The notes beneath the pieces were generated by a model, which did no database searches, was not told the origin of the DNA, and saw only the letters and a list, made by a program, of their open reading frames with translations. DNA of 64,000 bases from Trichomonas vaginalis G3. Its lineage: Eukaryota; Parabasalia; Trichomonadida; Trichomonadidae. Shown piece by piece: positions 28,866-37,859 of the stretch. Position 1 is the first letter of the stretch; every line of letters begins with the position of its first letter. The stretch spans positions 20,252,153 through 20,316,152 of the forward strand of contig NC_067208.1 of assembly GCF_026262505.1 (NCBI RefSeq). The letters are read 5' to 3'. The translations under genes were made by a program, and so were the position numbers.

Positions 28866-31148
28866 TCAGTAAAATGAATCCTCATCATCGTTTGGTTCAA
28901 CCTGTTTATATAATCCTTTCATTTCTTCTTTCAAAACATAACACCATGTTTGTTTACCATCTATTCTTCTCTGTTTCTTATCACATTTATCTTTAATGCT
29001 CATTTGAAAGTTTTTGTCTTTCATGTCTGATGGTTTGCAGAATAGAGCATTTTTACATGTCATACCTGCACACAATTCATCATAATGTGTATTTATCCAT
29101 ACATCTAAAGGATTTGTTGATAATTCTATTAAATCTTGTTTGGCTTCAGTCATCGGAATGATTCGTACATTAAATGATGAAAGGTCATATTGCATAAAAT
29201 ACGTCAGTAAATTATCATAAAATTCCTTTGTGCATGAATCCATTAAATTCTTGAAGTAATCAAATTGACCCTTAAATTTACCATTAACCCTTAAAACTAC
29301 GTATCTTCTGTCTCCAACTTCAATTTTGACAGGGTAGACGTTATTAGTTACGAAAATAAAATTGGCAACATTCTGTGCTGTTCTTCTAGGTTGATTCTTT
29401 TCATTAATTCTAATCTCATTATCCGTTATAATTGATTTCAAAGCGTTGAAGTTTGCGAGTCTATCTTCACCTACATTCTTGAGTTCATTAAGTACAAGAA
29501 ACATTTTATTCTCAACTACTGAGTTGAAATTACCCGTTAGCTCACCTATTTCAGTAATGTTTTTGATTGAATAACCAGCGAGAAGTTCAGAAATAATGTC
29601 TGTGAATCTGTTTTTACCTGTTCCCTGAAGTCCTTTCAAAATAATTGCTGTTTCATTCTTGATTCCAGGATGTTGAATCATTGATGCAATCCAGCCGAGA
29701 AGGTATTTATACACTTCATCGTTATTATCACAAATGGCTTCTTTAATGAAATCCATAAACATCTCAATTTTTGAGTAATCAGGCTTTTCAAGAATGTTGT
29801 ATTTATAACCTTGAAACGTTGAGAAAACATCAGGGGAATCAGATTTAAAGCAAACACCCTTAACGGTTAATGAAGACAATTGATTTAATAGTACGTCCCA
29901 TGCTGTTATGGTTTTACCTTCTTCTTTAAATAATTTAATCATTTTGAGTGACTCTTTCATGTTTGACTGAAGAACGAATGATATTTGATTCATTTTGTCG
30001 TGGATATTATAGTCCTTTTGAATGAAATATTTGTTTCCACAATCTACAAAACGGATTACACGTGATAAATCCTCAATTACTTCAGAACTGTTTTTATACT
30101 GATGATTTTCAGCCTTACGTCTAATATCTGTTATCAAAAACGAGTCATCAAGTTTTATATCAAATGTTATTTTTGGCTTACGTAATAAAGGTAAAACGTA
30201 TTCATCATAATATTCCTTTTGATAAAGTTTCAGAATCTTCACTAAAACAAATGGAGAAGTCATTAAATGTGCATATCTACTACGTGCTTTTTCAAAATTA
30301 CTTTTTGCATTTTCTGTTAAACTGCAGAAGTTATAAACGTTGTCGTATGCTTCATTAATTAAATGATTAGGTAACGAATTAATTGCTTGAAACAGTGTGA
30401 ATAATGTTATTTCTTTTTCTAAATTCATGTTTCCACCGTCATTATGTACTTCAAAATCACTAATACCATCAACTATGCTCTGGGCAAGTTTATCGTCAAT
30501 GTTTACATCTTTGTTTTCATTCATGATAGTCTTTATTTCTTCGTTCTTCTGTTCAACTCTTACCTTAATATTCAAATCATTTAATATATCATTCACTGTT
30601 CTGGTTATGGTCGAGTCATAACTTCCACGAATGAATGAGTATGTATTGATTGGTTCTGTTGCATTCTTGCGAACTCTTGAATCAGCCATAACTACTAAAG
30701 AACGCTTTGAATCATCCATAGAAGTCATGATATCAATATCATAATCATTGCAAGAATAACATTTAATCATTCTGTTCGAGGTTGAATAGAAGAAATTAGT
30801 GTTACAATAAATGTGAAGACCTCCTGAAGCGGTTTTAACGATAACATCTTTATCCGAAAGTTTTGATAAAATGTCTTTTCTAACTGTTTCTTTAAGTTCA
30901 TCATTGTACGATTTATTGATATCAACATCTATAATCGTTAAATTTGAAATTTTATTTACTAATAAAGCCATACCAGTTTTCCTTCCTCTTCCTCCATCGT
31001 GTTTGAGATAGTTATGTAAATCAATCTTGTTTTCACCAATTCTTTCGTTGAGGGTTTTAGTTTCTGCCACAACTAATTCCTCAGCTAATGAATCAATAAC
31101 TTTTTCATCAGAAACGATATAGTTGCTGTTGTTGTTTGTTGCTGTCAT
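28866..31148 (-). CDS. Primase-SF3 helicase fusion, element D
   Basis: 760 residues, frame whole. The N-terminal archaeo-eukaryotic primase-like domain has DVD (74-76), SGGLH (108-112) and an acidic DYDID (135-139), the three-motif pattern of bifunctional prim-pol enzymes. The middle resembles a D5_N linker. The C-terminal SF3 helicase has Walker A GLQGTGKN (506-513), Walker B FLVLNE (550-555), motif C NFIFVTNN and an Arg pair before YVVLRV. The last 400 residues align in layout with the 411-residue helicase of B/C, which lacks the primase part. Role: priming and unwinding in element replication. Flanked by inverted repeats. Confidence 0.85.
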   Translation of the reverse strand: MTATNNNSNYIVSDEKVIDSLAEELVVAETKTLNERIGENKIDLHNYLKHDGGRGRKTGMALLVNKISNLTIIDVDINKSYNDELKETVRKDILSKLSDKDVIVKTASGGLHIYCNTNFFYSTSNRMIKCYSCNDYDIDIMTSMDDSKRSLVVMADSRVRKNATEPINTYSFIRGSYDSTITRTVNDILNDLNIKVRVEQKNEEIKTIMNENKDVNIDDKLAQSIVDGISDFEVHNDGGNMNLEKEITLFTLFQAINSLPNHLINEAYDNVYNFCSLTENAKSNFEKARSRYAHLMTSPFVLVKILKLYQKEYYDEYVLPLLRKPKITFDIKLDDSFLITDIRRKAENHQYKNSSEVIEDLSRVIRFVDCGNKYFIQKDYNIHDKMNQISFVLQSNMKESLKMIKLFKEEGKTITAWDVLLNQLSSLTVKGVCFKSDSPDVFSTFQGYKYNILEKPDYSKIEMFMDFIKEAICDNNDEVYKYLLGWIASMIQHPGIKNETAIILKGLQGTGKNRFTDIISELLAGYSIKNITEIGELTGNFNSVVENKMFLVLNELKNVGEDRLANFNALKSIITDNEIRINEKNQPRRTAQNVANFIFVTNNVYPVKIEVGDRRYVVLRVNGKFKGQFDYFKNLMDSCTKEFYDNLLTYFMQYDLSSFNVRIIPMTEAKQDLIELSTNPLDVWINTHYDELCAGMTCKNALFCKPSDMKDKNFQMSIKDKCDKKQRRIDGKQTWCYVLKEEMKGLYKQVEPNDDEDSFY

Positions 31149-31180
31149 TTATATAGGAATAAAAAAAATAAAAATAATTT

Positions 31181-31198
31181 TAAAACTAACTTTATTTT
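31181..31198 (-). promoter_or_regulatory. Shared upstream motif before primase-helicase
   Basis: On the - strand reads AAAATAAAGTTAGTTTTA, identical over 18 bases to the motif before both KilA-N genes of copy B, 32 bases upstream of the ATG. Confidence 0.5.
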
Positions 31199-31221
31199 TG
31201 GACTGCATCATATTTCCAGTG

Positions 31222-31340
31222 ATGTTGTCAAAATGTCATGTTGTCTCATTTTTTCAGAGAAGTTAAATAACCGAGTGACACATGGTGACATAGTGACACC
31301 CTCAGTTCTTCAAAAATAATTAATTATTGAATAACTGGGA
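31222..31340. repeat. Inverted copy of 28.3-28.8 kb repeat
   Basis: Contains TGTTGTCAAAATGTCATG, then GAGTGACACATGGTGACAT, the reverse complement of the unit on the other side of the primase-helicase gene. Together they bracket that gene. Confidence 0.75.
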
Positions 31341-31386
31341 AATAAATTTACGTCAAATATGTAATTTATAATATCTTATGTCGACA

Positions 31387-31455
31387 GGCTACGTAGCACA
31401 GTGGTCTAAGGTGGTGTTATGGGGGGGTCAGGGTCTGTGGTTCGAACCGCGACAG
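31387..31455 (+). tRNA. tRNA-like sequence (degenerate)
   Basis: TAGCACAGTGG (31394-31404) fits a pol III A box and GGTTCGAACCG (31439-31449) a B box. A T-arm can be drawn, with five pairs including two G-U. Acceptor and anticodon stems do not pair and the anticodon region is a run of seven G. More likely a tRNA relic or pol III promoter-like sequence than a working tRNA. Confidence 0.25.
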
Positions 31456-31525
31456 CGCTGTATTTTCTGATTTTCTTTGTTTGTCTTGTTTGTCGTGAAT
31501 AAAAAGTGTCACAAAGGTGCTCTAT

Positions 31526-31587
31526 CTTCCACGGGAATAAATAAAAATTTACTTTATTTCTTCTTTATTTCTTTGTTCCCGTGGAAG
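31526..31587. repeat. 12-bp perfect inverted repeat
   Basis: CTTCCACGGGAA (31526-31537) and TTCCCGTGGAAG (31576-31587) with a 38-base T/A loop. A related TCGTGGAAGC follows near 31672. The stretch 31341-31770 has no gene otherwise. A partial copy of the GGTGAAGAGGTGAGAT family lies at 31700. Confidence 0.6.
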
Positions 31588-31772
31588 AAGGGTTTTGCTG
31601 TTTTTTCTCAGCTGAAATCAATGATTTTTTCATTTTTGGAATCCTTAGCGAATGAGGAATCTTTTCTCTCGTGGAAGCTTTGACCAAAAATAATGTTGAG
31701 GTGAAGAGGTGAGATCTCACCCGTTTTTTCACCTGTTTTTATGGTAGCACTGAAATAAAATTTTGTTATCAG

Positions 31773-31955
31773 TTATTTTATCATCATTTTATTAAGTTCA
31801 TCTTTAGTTAATAATTTGAATGGATTCGCTAATGTTCCACCTTGAGTCACAACACTTGCCCCGGCTAATTGTGAAGAACCTGGGATAAGTACTCCATGAA
31901 ATGATTTCATTGGTAACATTAATTTAGAAATAGTTGGCTTAATTAATTTTGTCAT
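31773..31955 (-). CDS. Small LLT-motif protein 2 (60 residues)
   Basis: Opens MTKLIKPTISKLMLPMK, has a Gly/Ala/Ser middle and ends FKLLTKDELNKMMIK. Leader ATTTTATTTTTATCATAAATG. Related to its neighbours by the KLLT-x-x-x-L-x-K motif. Confidence 0.5.
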   Translation of the reverse strand: MTKLIKPTISKLMLPMKSFHGVLIPGSSQLAGASVVTQGGTLANPFKLLTKDELNKMMIK

Positions 31956-32133
31956 TTATGATAAAAATAAAATTACATAATTTAAATTTTTTCTTTCTCA
32001 TTTTCTCATCCTGTTTTGGTTTCAGCAACTTTTCAAGTTGTTGTCTTGTCAGTAACTTGAATTTTAACTTTGGATCAAATATTGGGTTTCCATCTTTATC
32101 TCTTCCAATAACACCATATGGTAGAATCTTCAT
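31939..32133 (-). CDS. Small LLT-motif protein 3 (64 residues)
   Basis: Opens MKILPYGVIGRDKDGNPIFD with KFKLLTRQQLEKLL in the middle, then a Lys-rich tail. The 3' end overlaps the start of the previous small gene by 17 bases. D-type leader. Function unknown. Confidence 0.5.
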   Translation of the reverse strand: MKILPYGVIGRDKDGNPIFDPKLKFKLLTRQQLEKLLKPKQDEKMRKKKFKLCNFIFIINDKIN

Positions 32134-32184
32134 TTATACTAAAATAAAAATTTAAAATTATGCTGTTCGCTCTTTTGGAGCTCA

Positions 32185-32220
32185 GGACTTTCAGTCCGTT
32201 CTAAAGTTTGTTTCACAAAC
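32185..32220 (-). terminator. Twin hairpins after fibre gene
   Basis: GGACT-TTC-AGTCC (32185-32197) and GTTTGT-TTC-ACAAAC (32206-32220), just downstream of the fibre stop codon. Possible 3'-end structures. Confidence 0.4.
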
Positions 32221-32229
32221 ATTGAGCGT

Positions 32230-34038
32230 TCATTGAACTCTATACCATGCGTAAACTGTCATGTAAGGTGGCATGTATTCTTTACTTTGTCCCGTTGTTT
32301 GTGTATATCCTGAAACGAAATGTGTATGGTTTCCTTCTCCCTGAGTGTCACTCCAGTAACAATTTATAGCAAACTTAACGTCGTCTTTAACATCATATCC
32401 TTTACCTTTTGTCATTCCTGACCAATCCCAATATCTATGCTTATGCCAACCTGCTTGAGATGTACTTAAATCTATGTAGTGACTGTGTGCAGGTAAATTT
32501 TCACCTGAAATCGTTTTACTTCCACCTGTTTCCTTTGAAGAGTTTGCACAATACAAAAACCTGTCGACTATTTGTTCCCATGCACCAACACCAAACATTA
32601 CTTGAGGACCTCTTGCTTCCATAGATGTATAAATAGAACCTACTGGGTTCATTAAATCAAACATATGAGATATTATAGGATTGTCTCTTTTGAACTTAAA
32701 ATATAGTGCAACTATTTCAGGTTTCTTCTGGTTTGTGTCAGAATATTTTTTATAATATAATCTTATGTTTTCAGGGTAGGTAAAATCTTGACTATAATAT
32801 TTATTTCTGTCATCTGTATAATAATATACTATTCTCGTTTTTTCTATTGCATTATATCTTTTATATCTATAATAATCTAAATATAATGTTAGCTTTTGTT
32901 CATCTACATGTGGTGTTCTGTCGTCATCTCCATAGTCATAATAATATGGTGCTGGAGCTGGGTCAGGCAATGTCATATCTGCCATTTCATAAACTCTTAA
33001 ATATTTCTTTTGTTCGTCTCCATATAAGTTTAAGTAGCAGTTGTTGTCTAATGGAGCTTTAACTTGTGTACCATCATTCTTTTTATAGCTTACATACATT
33101 TCATTGTTATTTTTCGGAATGAGTTTATACCGTATACCATTTTTTAAGGAGTGTACAAACTCCCATCTAAAATATTTGTTTTCTTCATTGACAGTAAAGT
33201 CACCAACAATAGTTTCAATATTTTTTGTTGTTCCTATCAAACTTTGGTATATTTCGTTAACATATTCCTTATCTGCTTTCTTCATTAACTCATCGTTAAC
33301 ATATGTTTTATCTGCTTTCTTCATTAACTCATCGTTAACATAAGTTTTATCTACTTTCTTCATTAACTCATCGTTAACATATGTTTTATCTGCTTTCTTC
33401 ATTAACTCATCGTTAACATATGTTTTATCTGCTTTCTTCATTAACTCATCGTTAACATAAGTTTTATCTGCTTTCTTCATTAACTCATCGTTAACATATG
33501 TTTTATCCGCTTTAAGGTCTAAACATCCTGAAACCCATCCTGTATCGGCTTTAGTTTTTAAAATCTTTGATGTCCATTCATGATACCATTCAACTCTTTC
33601 TTTAATTTCATTATCTTTTTCGTCAACATATTCCTTATCCGCTTTCTTCACTAACGCAGCAGCAACACATTCCTTATCTGCTTTCTTCATTATGTCATTT
33701 AGGAAACCTTTTATGAATTCCTCATTTAAATTAAATCTTCCAATCTTCAAAACTTTAGGAAATGCATTTAATGCGTAATATCTCTGTTCTTCTGGTGGAA
33801 TTGATGTTATATCATCCGTTATTCCTTTAATTTTTGAATTCATAAATAAAATTTCTTTTATATTTGATATCACCGCACCACCTTTGCAAACGAATTCGAA
33901 ATGGTCATTTTTCAATACTATCTCCAAATCTCCATATTTCAACCTTTGTGTTTGTTCTGCCGTCTTTGAATTATATGCATATGTGGCGTATGTAATGGTT
34001 TGTGCCTTAAGTTGTTGTGGTTGCTGTTGTTTAATCAT
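32230..34038 (-). CDS. Fibre/receptor-binding-like protein, element D
   Basis: 602 residues, frame whole. The N-terminal 130 residues are unclassified. Next come at least six 13-residue repeats with core DKTYVNDELMKK, as in trimeric phage and virus fibre shafts, then a beta-rich middle. The C-terminal 140 residues resemble phage tail-collar/short-fibre tips (NPVGSIYTS, FLYCANSS, GENLPAHSHY) with three HxH motifs (HSH, HKH, HTH) of the kind that bind metal in T4-type fibres. Likely the virion's attachment protein. The last 400 bases are nearly identical to the E fibre locus at 62353, although the rest of the elements differ. Confidence 0.7.
   Translation of the reverse strand: MIKQQQPQQLKAQTITYATYAYNSKTAEQTQRLKYGDLEIVLKNDHFEFVCKGGAVISNIKEILFMNSKIKGITDDITSIPPEEQRYYALNAFPKVLKIGRFNLNEEFIKGFLNDIMKKADKECVAAALVKKADKEYVDEKDNEIKERVEWYHEWTSKILKTKADTGWVSGCLDLKADKTYVNDELMKKADKTYVNDELMKKADKTYVNDELMKKADKTYVNDELMKKVDKTYVNDELMKKADKTYVNDELMKKADKEYVNEIYQSLIGTTKNIETIVGDFTVNEENKYFRWEFVHSLKNGIRYKLIPKNNNEMYVSYKKNDGTQVKAPLDNNCYLNLYGDEQKKYLRVYEMADMTLPDPAPAPYYYDYGDDDRTPHVDEQKLTLYLDYYRYKRYNAIEKTRIVYYYTDDRNKYYSQDFTYPENIRLYYKKYSDTNQKKPEIVALYFKFKRDNPIISHMFDLMNPVGSIYTSMEARGPQVMFGVGAWEQIVDRFLYCANSSKETGGSKTISGENLPAHSHYIDLSTSQAGWHKHRYWDWSGMTKGKGYDVKDDVKFAINCYWSDTQGEGNHTHFVSGYTQTTGQSKEYMPPYMTVYAWYRVQ
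33262..33510 (-). repeat. 39-bp in-frame repeats in fibre shaft
   Basis: Six near-perfect units containing CATTAACTCATCGTTAACAT, encoding the 13-residue shaft repeat. Looser units lie on both sides. Near-perfect identity implies recent copy-number change. Confidence 0.85.
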
Positions 34039-34059
34039 TTATTATGATTTAAAAATAAA

Positions 34060-34740
34060 TATTTAATCCGTTATCTCATCAGCTATTTTCTCTATTTGAA
34101 AAGTCCATAATATTTCATTCATAAATTCTAAATCACAATCAAATAGGTCAGTTATTCTAAATTTAATATTTGATAAATCTTTTGAATGAAGAATAAATGA
34201 ATTCCCGGATAATTGAAATGGATAAGATAAAGAAAATATGTTTAAGTTGATGGATAAAATGTTTGTATTGATGGGTAAGAGTTAGGGTCTAATGTTTTGA
34301 TGTGAAAATCTCATTGGGGTATTAACTTTATCACATTTGATTAAAATGAAATTGGACCCAATGTCAGAATACAAAACATCCCCAACATCTTTTTCAAAAT
34401 TTAATATCCCCAACAATGAACGAAGACGAGGAGTACAAAATTTAATTTTCAGCGGAAATTTAATAAGGTTATTTATTTCATCAAGTTCAAAAAGTTTATC
34501 AGGTTTTTGATTAAAATTTTCTTCATACCATACGATAAATGATTCATTTAAATAACTTAAAATCATGTTAATATCCCATTTCACTATCACATTATTTATA
34601 TACATATCATATGTTTTTAGGTCTACGACCCCGCCGCTATGCGGCTCAAGGTCATCTTTAATAAATGATATATAATCCGAAGGTCTAAAAGAATGGGATT
34701 AAATTTACCACTCACAGAAACGAGAGTAACATTATAAATT
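34060..34740 (-). pseudogene. Penton-like gene, element D
   Basis: Broken gene just upstream of the fibre gene. Surviving parts (IGSNFILIKCDKVNTPMRFS; IKFRITDLFDCDLEF) follow the beta-strand spacing of the penton-like protein of copy B, in particular its last third. A few breaks. A hairpin GCCGC-TAT-GCGGC lies in it at 34633-34645. Confidence 0.4.
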
Positions 34741-34817
34741 CCGCTAACTGTTAAATTTAATTCACAGTTATTATTCGAATAATATTGATAATTGACATTT
34801 TTATTACGATTAAAAAT

Positions 34818-35260
34818 ATGGTAAAGCGTTATTTTCCAGTGATAAATAAAACTAGAATAAGATTACCTCAAGAATTCATAAATTCAAACGAATAAGAAAT
34901 TCATTCATGTTATAAATTTTTAGTGTTTTCAGAAAATATGAGTCGATGTCATATTCATCAACAGGTTATATTTCACTTCATTCAAATTTGGTTCAATCAA
35001 ACCCATATTAATGACCATTTCATAAGATTTTTCAGATGGATTAAAAATGTAATTGATAGATTAAAATATGAACAGATTGACAATATCGAATTTTTTGGAA
35101 TTTTGGTTTAAATATCCTGATGGAAAAAAAGATTGAAGTTAAAGATAAAGCAGATACTATAACAAAAACAATTACAATGACTGATCCGGATAGTGGGGAA
35201 CAAAAGAAATAAAAACAAACGATAGAAACTGGTGAAAGGTCAATTATTATTGATTATGAT
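34818..35260 (+). pseudogene. Broken + strand D gene
   Basis: Patches of coding-like sequence, MVKRYFPVINKTRIRLPQEF near 34820 and KIEVKDKADTITKTITMTD near 35130. Several breaks. It opposes the CCG gene, as MDAFE opposes the capsid gene in copy B, but no similarity was seen. Confidence 0.3.
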
Positions 35261-35996
35261 TCAAAGGATTATTATTCGATAATGTTAATGCTTGAATATT
35301 AAATAGCCTTAACAAAGAATTTTCAAGTGATATTTTATATTCATCAACTATTTTATTATAAATATCATTATATGTTAAATGAAGTTCAGTTGTTGTTCCG
35401 TTCTTTGATATCTTAATTGTGCTAATATCCTTTATAGGATTTATTTTTGCAACTGTTCCGCAGCATGAAACCTCATCATCTATGAAATATTGAATCTTCA
35501 CGTCTGAATCTTGAACATCACAAAGAATGGCAATAATGTGAATTAATGATTCATAAGGTAAAATAATTAAACCGGATTGGTCAATTAAATTTATTATTGA
35601 ATCATAATTATCAGTTATGATATCGCGATATATTTTCATTAATTCTGAATTAATGTCTACTTTATATGGCGCATTGCGACTGTAATCGTAGATTCCTGGG
35701 TTCTCGATGTTTGATGAAAGAGGTGGGGGGTATGTTGGATAAGTGGGAATTTCAACAGGTTCTTTACCGGGTTCAGATAAAATGATTGGGTCTCCATCTT
35801 CTTTATTTTGCTCCTCTTCTTTCTTTGGTAAGTCACGAGTTAATAAATTTGGTTGAGTTGCTGACCTTGTTAATTCAGGACTAACATTAACTTTAACATT
35901 TTGAATAATTCGTGATTTATCATCATTTACGTTATAACCAACCGTAATCTCTGCTTTTGCGTTAGTGTTCTTTTGACTAGTGAAACGTCTTCTCAT
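35247..35996 (-). CDS. Conserved CCG-motif protein, element D
   Basis: 249 residues, frame whole. Low-complexity, Pro-rich N-terminal half (EIPTYPTYPPPL), then a helical stretch (IINLIDQSGLIILPYESL), DEVSCCGTV, and IKISKNGTTTELHLTYNDIY. The helix, CCG and C-terminal strand order repeats that of the 192-residue protein of B/C, so the two are distant homologues. No known domain. It lies between the penton-like gene and the 299-residue gene, again in the capsid block. Confidence 0.6.
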   Translation of the reverse strand: MRRRFTSQKNTNAKAEITVGYNVNDDKSRIIQNVKVNVSPELTRSATQPNLLTRDLPKKEEEQNKEDGDPIILSEPGKEPVEIPTYPTYPPPLSSNIENPGIYDYSRNAPYKVDINSELMKIYRDIITDNYDSIINLIDQSGLIILPYESLIHIIAILCDVQDSDVKIQYFIDDEVSCCGTVAKINPIKDISTIKISKNGTTTELHLTYNDIYNKIVDEYKISLENSLLRLFNIQALTLSNNNPLNHNQ

Positions 35997-36079
35997 TTAT
36001 AATTGAATAAAAAAAGAAAAATATATTTAAAGTTTTATTTAGTTGTTACGGTAATATCCCAAGGTTCATCATTGTTTGC

Positions 36080-36979
36080 TTATACTTTCTTTGTAACTGC
36101 ACCAATTATGTTATTGATATTGATTTGAGTTTCTTCCAGTCTTATTTTATCATTTACAATATCTTTAATCATTTCATTACATGCATTCTTAAAACCATCT
36201 GATTTTTCTAATTTACGTCTATCACTTTCTTTAATTAAATCAAAGTTATATCCTTGTTGAGAATAAAGTGGTTTCTTTATCAATTCCTTGAACGCTTCTG
36301 AAAGTGAAGATGAAGAAATTCTTGCCACTTGAATTGGTTTAAATTCTGCTTTCATTGCTTCTTTCTGTTCATTGAACACTGGATCGAATAAAGCAACTTT
36401 AAAGAATTTCTTAGCTGGAATTTCAGGTCTCAAATTTGCATATTGACCATCAAACTGGTTAACATATTGAGGTAATCCGTTTGGTCCTTCTTCAATAGCA
36501 TTTAATTCTTCATTGAAATAAGAATATGGATTATGACGGTATGAAAGAATTGGTCCATCTTTACTGTCTCCGATATGTTGTTTAACAGCTTTTCCATTTT
36601 CATCAAATTGCATAGGATAACGTTCATTATATGCTTTACGTTTAGGATAATCCGTCATTGTTAATTTATACCCATTTATGACTTTAATATTTCCTTGACC
36701 ATCAGTAACAAAGACTTCATTTATACCATCAGGTTTTCCATTTGGACCCGTAATGTCTGCTTCGTGTGCTTCCCAATTTGGACCATGACGTTTGGCATAT
36801 GCTTGAGCTTCTGGTAATGTTAAAACGTTTCTCATTTGTTTAACATCCTTTTGAAGACCGGCAACAATGTGGACTAATTCTTTCATTCCGTCTGGAACTT
36901 TCATAGTTCTATTATATGCACCCTTTTTGTTTGTTCCTTGTTTTAATGGAACCTGTAGAAGATTTGCAATTTCTGTCAT
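36080..36979 (-). CDS. Unknown 299-residue structural-block protein
   Basis: Whole frame, opening [20 protein letters not shown]. Contains a Gly/Asn/Asp-rich segment ([17 protein letters not shown], then [13 protein letters not shown]), an EIPAKKFF stretch and a helical C-terminus. No enzyme motif. Its position between packaging ATPase and CCG genes suggests a virion component. No counterpart seen in A/B/C unless it corresponds to part of the large coiled-coil gene. Confidence 0.5.
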   Translation of the reverse strand: MTEIANLLQVPLKQGTNKKGAYNRTMKVPDGMKELVHIVAGLQKDVKQMRNVLTLPEAQAYAKRHGPNWEAHEADITGPNGKPDGINEVFVTDGQGNIKVINGYKLTMTDYPKRKAYNERYPMQFDENGKAVKQHIGDSKDGPILSYRHNPYSYFNEELNAIEEGPNGLPQYVNQFDGQYANLRPEIPAKKFFKVALFDPVFNEQKEAMKAEFKPIQVARISSSSLSEAFKELIKKPLYSQQGYNFDLIKESDRRKLEKSDGFKNACNEMIKDIVNDKIRLEETQININNIIGAVTKKV

Positions 36980-37019
36980 GTTTAATTATAAATAAAAAAT
37001 AAAAATTAATTATAAAAAG

Positions 37020-37835
37020 TTATTCGAATTTAATGGAACCTTTATTTAAATCAACTATTATTTTTCCATGTTCTCCTAATTGTTGATATTGTGTGTAAAG
37101 TTCATTAATGCTCATTGGTAAATTCACTTGATAAAGCATAACGTTCAACTGTTGACGACTAAACCCACTGAAAATGAAAAGGGTGGACAGGTTTGATTTA
37201 ATGTTTGTGCTTAATGCTTTAAAGTATTGAACAGCCATGAAGAATGAACACTGAATATGTCGACATTGAGTTAATAATTGATTAAAATATGATTTCTCAT
37301 TAGTTATTAGTTTTGATTTCACGGCATCATCTAGAAAAATTAGTGAATGCAAAAATTCTTTATCAAAATTTGAAATAGAAAGTGTTTCAAATAATTCATC
37401 CCGTTGTTTATCAATAATTTTATCCTCTAATCCTTGCTTCTTGATTGTATTATATAATTCTTTATACATTAAAAAGTTTTTCAAATAATCTTCCGCTTCT
37501 TCTTGTGATAAATAAATAATTGGAATTTTGATTAAATGCTTTAATGATTCAAATGTATCATCTGAAGGTGAACCTGAACGGTTGATATAAATTAACACAT
37601 GTGAATAGGGGGAAGTGTTAGCAATAATGATAATTTGTTTTAATATCGTTAATGTTTTACCTTTATTTTGTTTACCAATTGCTGCAGTGATTGAATTTAA
37701 GTAACATTCAGAATATGGAATTTTCATTAATTTTTCCTTAGATAGAGCATTTTTATTATCACCCAATGCTTCATTAATCATATCATCTATGTATGTATTA
37801 TATACTCCTGCTAATTCTTCAGAATTTAAATCCAT
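37020..37835 (-). CDS. Genome-packaging ATPase, element D
   Basis: 271 residues, frame whole. Walker A GKQNKGKT (54-61), Walker B SLIFLDDA (164-171), then QCRHIQCSFFMAVQ with the sensor-like Gln. Same family as the 291-residue ATPase of B/C but very divergent. Sits directly downstream of the capsid gene (about 25 bases). Drives DNA packaging in related viruses. Confidence 0.8.
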   Translation of the reverse strand: MDLNSEELAGVYNTYIDDMINEALGDNKNALSKEKLMKIPYSECYLNSITAAIGKQNKGKTLTILKQIIIIANTSPYSHVLIYINRSGSPSDDTFESLKHLIKIPIIYLSQEEAEDYLKNFLMYKELYNTIKKQGLEDKIIDKQRDELFETLSISNFDKEFLHSLIFLDDAVKSKLITNEKSYFNQLLTQCRHIQCSFFMAVQYFKALSTNIKSNLSTLFIFSGFSRQQLNVMLYQVNLPMSINELYTQYQQLGEHGKIIVDLNKGSIKFE

Positions 37836-37859
37836 TTAATCAAAAATAAATTTATAATT

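Noticed and set aside
31387-31455. Functional tRNA with GGG anticodon
   Set aside because: Acceptor and anticodon stems do not pair. Kept only as a low-confidence tRNA-like sequence.
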